This document shows, piece after piece, positions 1 through 5,655 of a stretch of DNA of 6,009 nt; the stretch's first letter is position 1; every line of letters begins with the position of its first letter. The DNA is from Oscillospiraceae bacterium. Its GTDB lineage: Bacteria; Bacillota; Clostridia; Oscillospirales; Acutalibacteraceae. The stretch lies in NCBI GenBank assembly GCA_009779455.1, contig WREG01000130.1, forward strand, positions 1 to 6,009, written 5' to 3'. Under the pieces are notes generated by a model that was not told the DNA's origin, did not search any database, and saw only the letters and a program-made list of their open reading frames with translations. The translations under genes were made by a program, and so were the position numbers.

Positions 1-779
1 ATGAAGGTTTTTTTGACCCCCCTGCTGACCGCCTCGCGGCAGCAGCCGATTTTCGGGATCATACCGCCGGATATGACGTTTTCTTCGATAAGGGCGGGTA
101 TGTCCCCTGTTTTAACTACGGGGATCAGGGTGTTTTCGTCGTTTACGTCCCGCAGGAGGCCGCGCACGTCCGTCATCAGAATAAGTGTTTCCGCCGATAA
201 TGCCGCCGCTATCCTCGCGGCCGCCGTGTCGGCGTTTATATTGTAGATTTCGCCGTCCTTCCCCGCCGCAACCGTCGCTATCACGGGTATGTAGCCGTTG
301 TCGAGGGTGTCAGTCACGGGTTTCGGGTTTATATTCTCGATTTCGCCAACAAAGCCCAAATCCACGCCGTTTTCGAGTTTCACGGCGGTGATAAGCCCCG
401 CGTCGCTCCCGCAAAGGCCGAGAGCCTTGCCTCCCCGGTTCGTGATGGACGCCACAAGCCCTTTGTTTATCTTTCCCGCAAGAACCATCTGCACTATTTC
501 CGCAGTTTCCCTGTCGGTGTAGCGCAGGCCGTTTATGAACCTGCTCTCTTTGCCGATTTTCGCAAGCATTTCGGTTATTTCCGGCCCGCCGCCGTGTACT
601 AAAACCACGCGTACGCCCGTAATCGAAAGCAGAATGATATCGTCCATTACCGCCCGCTTCAAACCGTCGCTTATCATGGCGTTCCCGCCGTATTTTATTA
701 CGACGGTTTTATTGTTGTATTTTTGTATGTAAGGCAGGGCGTCAACCAATATCTGGGCTTTTATCGCATTATTATCCAT
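1..779 (-). CDS. argB: Acetylglutamate kinase ArgB (N-acetyl-L-glutamate 5-phosphotransferase), 3' end cut by window edge
   Basis: Cytoplasmic kinase that phosphorylates N-acetylglutamate with ATP, the second step of arginine synthesis. Reading the minus strand from the ATG at 779 gives 259 codons with no stop, so the gene continues past the left edge; the family is usually about 290-300 residues. Visible motifs: KYGGNAM at 29-35 (phosphate-binding Lys29), HGGGPEI at 62-68, the substrate region NGLRYTD at 83-89, YNINADTAA at 179-187, LMTDVRG at 201-207 and SGGMIPK at 237-243 (second catalytic-type Lys243). About 20 residues precede the first strand, as in arginine-inhibited hexameric enzymes. 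Feedback inhibition is therefore likely, but the C-terminal arginine-site motif lies outside the window. The ATG is 2 nt after the TVP38 stop. The Shine-Dalgarno AAAGGAG (797-791) is 11 nt from this ATG, so an in-frame TTG at 785, overlapping the TVP38 stop, is a possible alternative start. The identification is firm. Confidence 0.97.
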   Translation of the reverse strand, partial: MDNNAIKAQILVDALPYIQKYNNKTVVIKYGGNAMISDGLKRAVMDDIILLSITGVRVVLVHGGGPEITEMLAKIGKESRFINGLRYTDRETAEIVQMVLAGKINKGLVASITNRGGKALGLCGSDAGLITAVKLENGVDLGFVGEIENINPKPVTDTLDNGYIPVIATVAAGKDGEIYNINADTAAARIAAALSAETLILMTDVRGLLRDVNDENTLIPVVKTGDIPALIEENVISGGMIPKIGCCREAVSRGVKKTF

Positions 780-781
780 TG

Positions 782-1480
782 TCAATTATTCTCCTTTGTT
801 ATTAAAGCCATAATCCTTTTTCGAAATATTACCGTAATTAATGCTATTATCAAAAACATAACCGCTATAACCGCCGCCGCCGTATAATCCCCCCCTGCTA
901 TGCGCTCGCCCAAAAGCGCGCATATGAATGTACTGGGTATTAACCCCAGCGCCGTGGCCGGGAGGTATTTCGGCAAGGAGATTTTTGTCTGCGAGAAAAC
1001 AAACGGTATGATCCCGTTGGGTATGAACGGCATCAAAAAACAAAAAAACACGATTATCTCAGGCCGCTTTATGCGCGCCAGCATTTCGGGGGCCAATATT
1101 TCTTTGCGTTTCGTTTTTTTCATAACAATCGGCGCCAGCAGGTTTTTCAGTTGACGCATAACGATAAATACTATCAGGTTGCCGAGCGTTATGCCGGCTA
1201 CGCCGATTAAAGTGCCCCACCATATGCCGTAACAAAGGCCGCACATAATATCAATCAAAACTTCCGGGATAAAAGCGACAATCAGCTGCAACACTTCAAG
1301 GCCTATCAGTATAAGCGCTCCTTTCATCCCCAAAGAACTGATATAGTCCACTATCAGAGCTTCGTCGCCTTTGTTCGCGATAATCTCTTTCGCCAGCGGA
1401 TAAAAATGAACCACCAGCAAAGCAATCAGGAAAAGCATGATTGCCAAAGAAACCGCTGTTAGAATATAATGTTTTTTCAT
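782..1480 (-). CDS. TVP38/TMEM64 family (VTT/DedA-like) integral membrane protein
   Basis: Polytopic inner-membrane protein of 232 residues, near the normal size for the family. Hydrophobic segments appear at about residues 6-27, 50-75, 80-108, 140-165, 170-192 and 200-220, with a basic stretch (KKTKRKE) near 120-126 and a basic C-terminus. The VTT-like core is visible as a Pro- and Gly-rich re-entrant region, LMPFIPNGIIPFVFSQ, followed by a Leu-Pro-Lys-Tyr-Leu segment and GLIPSTF. The Arg that DedA proteins often carry before this Pro motif appears to be Met here. DedA/VTT proteins have been linked to lipid scrambling, undecaprenyl-phosphate recycling and membrane homeostasis; nothing here shows the substrate. 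The ATG at 1480 has AAAGGG 7 nt upstream. The gene follows argJ by 51 nt, which hold a strong hairpin repeat, and precedes argB by 2 nt, so it is probably co-transcribed with the arginine genes. I see no reason from its sequence to link it to arginine metabolism. Confidence 0.88.
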   Translation of the reverse strand: MKKHYILTAVSLAIMLFLIALLVVHFYPLAKEIIANKGDEALIVDYISSLGMKGALILIGLEVLQLIVAFIPEVLIDIMCGLCYGIWWGTLIGVAGITLGNLIVFIVMRQLKNLLAPIVMKKTKRKEILAPEMLARIKRPEIIVFFCFLMPFIPNGIIPFVFSQTKISLPKYLPATALGLIPSTFICALLGERIAGGDYTAAAVIAVMFLIIALITVIFRKRIMALITKENN

Positions 1481-1496
1481 AAAACAACCCTTTAAT

Positions 1497-1530
1497 CCGC
1501 AGGGGCGGACGCCCCTGTCCGCCCCTGCGG
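1497..1530. repeat. GC-rich hairpin repeat unit between argJ and TVP38 gene (REP-like)
   Basis: Perfect 14-bp inverted repeat: CCGCAGGGGCGGAC (1497-1510), loop GCCCCT (1511-1516), then the exact complement GTCCGCCCCTGCGG (1517-1530). It begins 1 nt after the argJ stop codon and ends 9 nt before the AAAGGG ribosome binding site region of the TVP38 gene. On the transcribed strand it is followed by ATTAAAGGGTTG and not by a run of U, so it is not a normal intrinsic terminator. The stem plus GCCC-starting 6-nt loop matches the units at 4334-4414. It could stabilise the upstream argJ message or reduce read-through; that is inference. Confidence 0.9.
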
Positions 1531-1531
1531 G

Positions 1532-2761
1532 CTATGTCCTATAATCCGCATTGATCCTGACATATTCCTCCGTCAGGTCGCAGCCCCAGGCTGTGGCTTC
1601 GCAATTTCCGCTGTTTAAATTGATATTTATATAAATTTCGTGCGCCGACAGGACGGTTTTCGCGGTTCCTTCGTCAAATTCCACGCCGCTGCCGTTTTCG
1701 CAGACCTTTATATCGCCTTTTCCGGACGAAAGCCCCGCGGATACCTTTGATATATCGAATTCCACGTCCGCGTAGCCTATGGCGCAGAGTATCCTTCCCC
1801 AGTTTGCGTCCGCCGCCGACATGGCCGCTTTAAAAAGGTTCGAGGATATTACGGATTTGGCGATTTTTTTTGCTGTTTCTTTGTTTTCCGCACCTGCTAC
1901 ATTGCATTCAAGCAATTTTTTCGCGCCCTCGCCGTCACCCGCGATAAGACGGGACAGCTCGCGCATAACTTCATATAGCGCCGTTTTAAAAATGCTGAAA
2001 TCTTCGTTTTCGGCGTTTATTTCACTGTTTCCCGCAAGGCCTGAGGCCATTGCGCTAACCATGTCGTTTGTTGAGGTGTCGCCGTCAATGCTGACCATAT
2101 TTAATGTGTCCTCCGTCACGCCGAGCAGGGCTTTATGCAAATATTCAGAGGATATATTTACATCGGCGGTGATAAATACAAGCAATGTCGCCATATTGGG
2201 GCAGATCATGCCGCTGCCTTTGGCTATCGCGCCGATCCTGCACTCTTTGCCGTTTATTTCAAACTTTACGGCGATTTCTTTTTTCACCGTATCGGTTGTG
2301 AGTATGGCCATCGCCGCAAGCCCTCCGTTTTCGCGGGACAGCCCCTTCACAAGCCCCGGCACGGCTTTTTCGATAGGTTCGACGGGGAGCGGCAGGCCTA
2401 TGACCCCGGTCGAGGCAACAATAACGTCATTCGGGGAGATATTCAAAGCCGCCGCCGTAATGTGCGCCGTTTTTTCGGCTATAAAAACCCCGTCGGCGTT
2501 GCAGGTATTGGCGTTGCCGCTGTTGACCATCACCGCCCGCGCCTTGCCGTCAGCGAGGTTTTTCTTCGTGACGACAATCGGTGCGCCCTGCACCTTGTTT
2601 TTCGTGTACACGGCGGCGGCGGCGCATTCGGTACCGCAGTAAATCAGGGCCAAATCCTCTTTCGACTTATTTTTGCGGATGCCGCAATGCACGCCGTTGG
2701 CGGTGAAGCCCAAAGGGGCGCAGATGCCGCCGTCAATTTTTTGCGGTTTTATAAAATTCAT
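1532..2761 (-). CDS. argJ: Arginine biosynthesis bifunctional protein ArgJ (glutamate/ornithine N-acetyltransferase)
   Basis: Transfers the acetyl group of N-acetylornithine to glutamate, releasing ornithine and regenerating N-acetylglutamate; some family members also use acetyl-CoA. 409 residues, normal family length (about 400). ArgJ is made as a precursor that cleaves itself between Ala and Thr: here the conserved KGSGMICPNMATLL (181-194) puts the cut at Ala191/Thr192, giving alpha and beta chains with Thr192 as nucleophile. Other family motifs are GGICAPLGF (11-19), VNSGNANTCN (79-88), TTDT (155-158), SIDGDTSTNDM (224-234), DANWGRIL (318-325) and the C-terminal NADYRT. An in-frame start at 2845 would add 28 unconserved residues and overlap the previous gene. 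The ATG at 2761, with AAGGG 8 nt upstream and the usual family N-terminus, is preferred. It lies 14 nt after the ThyX-like gene. Whether it is mono- or bifunctional cannot be read from the sequence. Confidence 0.97.
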   Translation of the reverse strand: MNFIKPQKIDGGICAPLGFTANGVHCGIRKNKSKEDLALIYCGTECAAAAVYTKNKVQGAPIVVTKKNLADGKARAVMVNSGNANTCNADGVFIAEKTAHITAAALNISPNDVIVASTGVIGLPLPVEPIEKAVPGLVKGLSRENGGLAAMAILTTDTVKKEIAVKFEINGKECRIGAIAKGSGMICPNMATLLVFITADVNISSEYLHKALLGVTEDTLNMVSIDGDTSTNDMVSAMASGLAGNSEINAENEDFSIFKTALYEVMRELSRLIAGDGEGAKKLLECNVAGAENKETAKKIAKSVISSNLFKAAMSAADANWGRILCAIGYADVEFDISKVSAGLSSGKGDIKVCENGSGVEFDEGTAKTVLSAHEIYININLNSGNCEATAWGCDLTEEYVRINADYRT

Positions 2762-2775
2762 ATATACAGACCCTT

Positions 2776-3396
2776 TCAATATGTAATACAGATAAGTTCC
2801 CCTGCATAAGGCAGTTTTTCGATCCATTCGGAAAAAATTATCCATTCGTTTAGTTTATGAGACTTTCTCGCGCCGTACATATTAGTCAGATTCTCATATG
2901 ACATGACGCACGTCCTCATCTGATTATAGCTTGAAGGCAGCAATTGTATTATGTTATACCAGTCGGACTTATCTTTTGTTTCGTTATAATTTATCCTCAG
3001 CGCTTCAAGGTAATTTATCAAACCCGTTAAAACTTGCAGGGAGCCGCCATCTAATTTATCGTGGCTGAAATCGTCAATGGAGAACTGTTTTGTATGTATC
3101 CTGTGCATTGTGCTGGTTGAATTCGCGGTCGTACCCACTTTATATGTGTCAAACTCCTTCCACCAGTAAAGAGGGGCGAGGATGTCAGCCGATACAATGA
3201 TTTGGCGCATAAATTTCCGGTGGTCGCTTCCCGCCCCGCACAGTTTTTGCAGCAGCCGCATATCATTTTCGCCGATGATATATTCACCGCCGCCGTCATA
3301 AAAGCTGTCCATTTTATCCCAGCTGCTCATAGGGTTGCGGGCGCCCCGGACGGCGTTTTCAAAATTATATGCGACGGATTTGCTTATTTCAATCAA
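2776..3396 (-). CDS. ThyX-like protein (divergent flavin-dependent thymidylate synthase fold), function unknown
   Basis: Protein of 206 residues, close to ThyX size (about 210-250). My reading of the ThyX resemblance: residues 57-100 (SDHRKFMRQI, then APLYWWKEFDTYKVGTTANS, then STMHRI) sit where ThyX has its helix followed by the RHRxxSxNExSxRY signature. Residues 149-192 (IIQLLPSSYNQ..., then NLTNMYGARKSHKLNEW) resemble the C-terminal ThyX half with its Leu-Pro turn and Arg-Ser-His helix. The RHR triad itself is absent, replaced by Asp-Thr-Tyr-Lys, and the Asn-Glu-x-Ser part is only partly kept. It may therefore not make dTMP. Similar proteins are annotated as hypothetical or thymidylate synthase-like in Firmicutes and phages. 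The start is TTG at 3396, backed by a very strong ribosome binding site overlapping the argC stop. Parts of the gene are visibly richer in A+T than argC. Its place between argC and argJ suggests insertion into the operon. The family call is moderate; function is open. Confidence 0.62.
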   Translation of the reverse strand: MIEISKSVAYNFENAVRGARNPMSSWDKMDSFYDGGGEYIIGENDMRLLQKLCGAGSDHRKFMRQIIVSADILAPLYWWKEFDTYKVGTTANSTSTMHRIHTKQFSIDDFSHDKLDGGSLQVLTGLINYLEALRINYNETKDKSDWYNIIQLLPSSYNQMRTCVMSYENLTNMYGARKSHKLNEWIIFSEWIEKLPYAGELICITY

Positions 3397-3400
3397 CCTT

Positions 3401-3409
3401 GATCACCTC
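3401..3409 (-). promoter_or_regulatory. Strong Shine-Dalgarno site overlapping the argC stop; sets the TTG start of the ThyX-like gene
   Basis: The minus strand reads GAGGTGATC, a nine-base match to the sequence complementary to the usual bacterial 16S rRNA 3' tail. It is followed by AAGG and the TTG codon at 3396, leaving 9 nt between GAGG and the start. The TGA inside it is the argC stop codon. This supports TTG as the true start and suggests that ribosomes finishing argC re-initiate on the next gene (translational coupling). Confidence 0.8.
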
Positions 3410-4320
3410 TGTTCCCCTATCATTATATCCATATTCTGCACTGCCGCTCCCGACGCACCCTTGCCCAGATTGTCAAAACACGCAGAAACCGTTATGCAGT
3501 CTTTGTTGCCGTAAACAAAAATATGCAGCTCGTTCGTATCCGTATAATTATTCGCGGGCAAAAAGCCGTTTGCGGGGGTGTTTTCAATTATTATGTATTC
3601 GCAGCCGGCGTAATGCCCTTTGTAAACATTTATAATATCTTCGGCATTGCAATTTTTGTTCAAAAGCCTCGGATGAAGGGGTACCGTGACCGTCATCCCG
3701 CTGTAGAAATCCGCTACAACGGGGCTGAATACGGGCGGGTGTTCGAGGCCCGTCACTATTTGCATTTCGGGCAGGTGCTTATGCGAAAGGTTCAGCGAAT
3801 ATTGCCTCGGGCTGCCGTATTCCTCGCTTCTGCCGGGATTTTCGTATTCCCCTATCATTTTAAGCCCGCCGCCGCTGTAGCCCGTGACCGAAAAACAGCT
3901 TGCCGGGTAGCTTCTCGGCATAATGCCGTTTTGTATCAGCGGGTAAACCAGCGCGATAAAGCCCGTTGCGTGGCAGCCGGGGTTGGCGGCGTATTTCGCG
4001 GAGCGGATTTTTTCCCTTTGCCCCGGCGACAGCTCCGGGAAGCCGTAAACCCAGCCGGGGGCCGTCCTGTGGGCGGTGGATGCATCTATGAACCTCGCGC
4101 CGCTCCCCTTCCCCAATTCGACGGATTCTTTTGCCGCCTCGTCGGGCAGGCACAAAAACACTATATCAGCCTCATTGATTTTTTCCCGCCGCTCACTTCT
4201 GTCTTTTGCTTTTTCCGGGTCTGCGGTTATTATTTCGATATCGGGGCGGTTCAGGCGTTCGTAGATTTTGAGGCCCGTCGTGCCGTCTTTGCCGTCGATG
4301 AATACTTTTGTTTTGTTCAT
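3403..4320 (-). CDS. argC: N-acetyl-gamma-glutamyl-phosphate reductase ArgC, type 2
   Basis: NADPH-dependent reduction of N-acetylglutamyl phosphate to N-acetylglutamate semialdehyde, third step of arginine synthesis, in the cytoplasm. 305 residues matches the short (type 2) form; type 1 enzymes are about 340-350. The nucleotide-binding loop is FIDGKDGTTGL at 7-17 (Gly10, Gly13, Gly16). ADIVFLCLPDEAA (51-63) and FIDASTAHRT (77-86) are typical. The catalytic cysteine is Cys116 in NPGCHATG. SVTGYSGGG (144-152), LSHKHLPEM (178-186) and the C-terminal DNLGKGASGAAVQNM (283-297) complete the dehydrogenase/semialdehyde domain. The ATG at 4320 begins with the family N-terminus MNKTKVFIDG; its ribosome binding site is weak (GGATGG region). 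Upstream are 89 nt holding an 81-bp inverted repeat, and downstream the ThyX-like gene begins 6 nt after the stop. No ArgR-type operator was recognised. Confidence 0.96.
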   Translation of the reverse strand: MNKTKVFIDGKDGTTGLKIYERLNRPDIEIITADPEKAKDRSERREKINEADIVFLCLPDEAAKESVELGKGSGARFIDASTAHRTAPGWVYGFPELSPGQREKIRSAKYAANPGCHATGFIALVYPLIQNGIMPRSYPASCFSVTGYSGGGLKMIGEYENPGRSEEYGSPRQYSLNLSHKHLPEMQIVTGLEHPPVFSPVVADFYSGMTVTVPLHPRLLNKNCNAEDIINVYKGHYAGCEYIIIENTPANGFLPANNYTDTNELHIFVYGNKDCITVSACFDNLGKGASGAAVQNMDIMIGEQR

Positions 4321-4333
4321 ATGCCATCCATTC

Positions 4334-4414
4334 CGTAGGGGACGACGCCCACGTCGTCCCGAAATTAGATAAAATCTTGTTGCAAACGGGACGATGTGGG
4401 CATCGTCCCCTACG
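4334..4414. repeat. 81-bp inverted-repeat element made of two REP-like hairpin units
   Basis: Two 28-nt arms, 4334-4361 and 4387-4414, are inverted copies of each other (26 of 28 identical) around a 25-nt A+T-rich spacer (4362-4386). Each arm is also a hairpin by itself: GGGACGAC-GCCCAC-GTCGTCCC at 4339-4360, and on the other strand GGGACGAT-GCCCAC-ATCGTCCC at 4409-4388. The only two differences between arms are at positions that pair with each other, so both 8-bp stems are intact. The element lies between the DUF3006 gene and argC, and its right arm carries the DUF3006 stop codon. There is no U-run next to it on the transcribed strand and no clear target duplication at its ends. It may be a REP-pair or small non-autonomous mobile repeat. 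Confidence 0.88.
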
Positions 4415-4640
4415 AATTGCGGCCAAACAAGTTTTTCGCCTTTTCATGCAACTCTTTCCGCCGCTTTTCCGCCGCGGCTTCGTCAAGGGCAAAGCTGCCG
4501 TCGGGGTTTTGCGTCAACAGGCTTCCCTCTTTTACGTTTTCAGGTAGGAGGTCTCTTTTTATCGGCGAAATATGGCCGTCGGGGTATTCCAACACGGCGT
4601 ATTCGCCTTCTATCCTGTCCACGGATATGTAATTTTGCAT
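4410..4640 (-). CDS. DUF3006 family protein
   Basis: Small soluble protein of 76 residues. The N-terminal half is a short beta-rich module (ISVDRIEGEYAVLEYPDG, then LLPENVKEGSLL) typical of DUF3006; the C-terminal half is a charged Glu/Lys/Arg-rich helix (about 53-71). Biochemical function is unknown to me. Genes of this family are often found beside ComEC-like metallo-beta-lactamase hydrolases, as here, which suggests a linked role. An open frame from GTG at 4664 would add eight residues, but GGAGG (4655-4651) lies inside that extension at a good distance from the ATG at 4640, so the ATG is chosen. The gap to the upstream hydrolase gene is 52 nt and holds a degenerate repeat. The TAG stop lies inside the CGTAGGGG end of the downstream repeat unit, so the last codons may have been set by that repeat's insertion. 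Confidence 0.85.
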   Translation of the reverse strand: MQNYISVDRIEGEYAVLEYPDGHISPIKRDLLPENVKEGSLLTQNPDGSFALDEAAAEKRRKELHEKAKNLFGRNS

Positions 4641-4660
4641 TTTTATGATCCCTCCAATCC

Positions 4661-4683
4661 GCACGTCGGGGACGCCCCCTACG
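4661..4683. repeat. Degenerate relative of the REP-like repeat
   Basis: On the minus strand this stretch begins CGTAGGGGGCGTCCCCGACG, starting with the same CGTAGGGG as the units at 4334-4414, and then lacks the rest of the normal stem and loop. Only a short GGGG/CCCC stem around GCGT can form. It begins 9 nt after the stop codon of the hydrolase gene and ends beside the DUF3006 ribosome binding site. I read it as a decayed or truncated copy. The relation is weaker than for the other units. Confidence 0.5.
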
Positions 4684-4692
4684 GGATCATTT

Positions 4693-5655
4693 TTAATTAA
4701 CCTCGATCCTCTTGCCGTCCGTGGCCACTACGATATCCCCGTTATAATCCGTCCGCCTGTATTCTATATAATATTTTTCGAGGATATCAATGACATCCTG
4801 CGTCGGGTGCCCATAGGTGTTATAGCCTACGCAAAAAACCGCCAGTTCCGGCGCGACTTGAACTATAAAATCCGAGGAAGATGAATGCTTGCTGCCGTGG
4901 TGCCCCAGTTTTATCACATTCGCGGATACATCCTCATCCCTGCCGAGAAGCTGCTTTTCGACTTTCGAGGTGGCGTCGCCCATAAAAAGGTAGCCTATAT
5001 CGCCGTACTCAAGCCTTGTGACCACGCTCATGTTGTTCAGGTCGCTGTCCTGCGACGACGGCGACAGGACGGTCAGTGACGCTTCCCCGAATCTATATTT
5101 AAGACCGGGTTTCGCGGCCGTGACTTTCGCCCCCGAATCTGCCGCCGCGTCCAAAAAGTCTTCATATACCTTTGTTGTAGGCGTATTGAATTCGTCCAGT
5201 TCCGACATCAATATCTCTTTTACGGGAACGCTTTCGAGGATGCCCACAAGGCCCCCCATATGGTCGCTGTGCGGGTGCGTGGCTATCATCAGGTCTATTT
5301 TGTCAAAGCCCGCTGAATATATGTACGATTTTATTTTATCGGCGTTGCCCCGCTCCCCGCCGTCAATGAGAATGGCGTGGCCCCCTGTCTCTATAAAAGC
5401 ACAGTCCCCTTGGCCCACATCAAGGAAATGGACTTTTACGGGGTAGCCGCCCAAATCGGGGCTGCTTTTATCAAGCGAATATAAAATCCTGTTCCACGAC
5501 GGTATTTTAAAGGGCAGGTGCAAATCGCCGGCGTAGGTTATAAGCAGCGACGCCGCCGTCATGCATACAATTATACTAATAATTATGCATCTTGTCAACT
5601 TATTTTTTCTTGACGTTCCCGCCTTTGTAGGCTTTGCCGATTTTGGCATACGCAT
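4693..5655 (-). CDS. ComEC/Rec2-like metallo-beta-lactamase-fold hydrolase, membrane-anchored
   Basis: 320 residues. The N-terminus is basic (residues 1-22), followed by one hydrophobic segment (about 23-42) that should act as a signal anchor or uncleaved signal peptide, so the catalytic domain is probably outside the membrane. The domain starts at KVHFLDVGQGDCAFI (74-88), the hallmark of stand-alone relatives of the ComEC C-terminal domain. Metal-site motifs are THPHSDHMGG (126-135; His127, His129, Asp131, His132), FMGDA with Asp227, GHHGS (251-255) and GHP (282-284). ComEC's domain degrades the non-transforming DNA strand; the substrate of this single-domain form is unknown, and nuclease or phosphodiesterase activity is only possible. 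The start overlaps ygiQ by 56 nt. GGAG stands 4 nt before the ATG at 5655 and 10 nt before a second ATG at 5649, so either could be used. A TTG at 5598 would avoid the overlap but has a poorer site. The neighbour downstream is DUF3006, a common pairing. Confidence 0.88.
   Translation of the reverse strand: MRMPKSAKPTKAGTSRKNKLTRCIIISIIVCMTAASLLITYAGDLHLPFKIPSWNRILYSLDKSSPDLGGYPVKVHFLDVGQGDCAFIETGGHAILIDGGERGNADKIKSYIYSAGFDKIDLMIATHPHSDHMGGLVGILESVPVKEILMSELDEFNTPTTKVYEDFLDAAADSGAKVTAAKPGLKYRFGEASLTVLSPSSQDSDLNNMSVVTRLEYGDIGYLFMGDATSKVEKQLLGRDEDVSANVIKLGHHGSKHSSSSDFIVQVAPELAVFCVGYNTYGHPTQDVIDILEKYYIEYRRTDYNGDIVVATDGKRIEVN

Noticed and set aside
1..732. Several short plus-strand open frames at the left edge
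   Set aside because: All are antisense to argB, which reads through with full family motifs on the minus strand.
1497..1530. Intrinsic terminator after argJ
   Set aside because: The stem is strong but the transcribed strand has no following U-tract, and it matches the repeat family instead.
1779..2642. 287-codon plus-strand open frame
   Set aside because: Antisense to argJ, whose motifs are complete on the minus strand. The plus-strand product is low-complexity Ser/Ala/Phe/Ile-rich with no recognisable domain.
2762..2845. N-terminal 28-residue extension of ArgJ
   Set aside because: It would overlap the ThyX-like gene by 70 nt and precede the conserved family N-terminus; the ATG at 2761 has its own ribosome binding site.
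3523..4338. 271-codon plus-strand open frame
   Set aside because: Antisense to argC. No family motif, and it runs into the repeat; best explained by the codon bias of argC.
4362..4386. Promoter for argC in the A+T-rich spacer of the inverted repeat
   Set aside because: A TTGCAA and a TATCTA can be picked out on the minus strand but are only about 8 nt apart, far from the usual 17.
4321..4409. ArgR operator or arginine-responsive leader before argC
   Set aside because: No recognisable ARG-box pattern, and the gap is almost wholly occupied by the repeat element.
4334..4414. CRISPR array
   Set aside because: Only two units, inverted instead of direct, with one spacer and each unit an internal hairpin.
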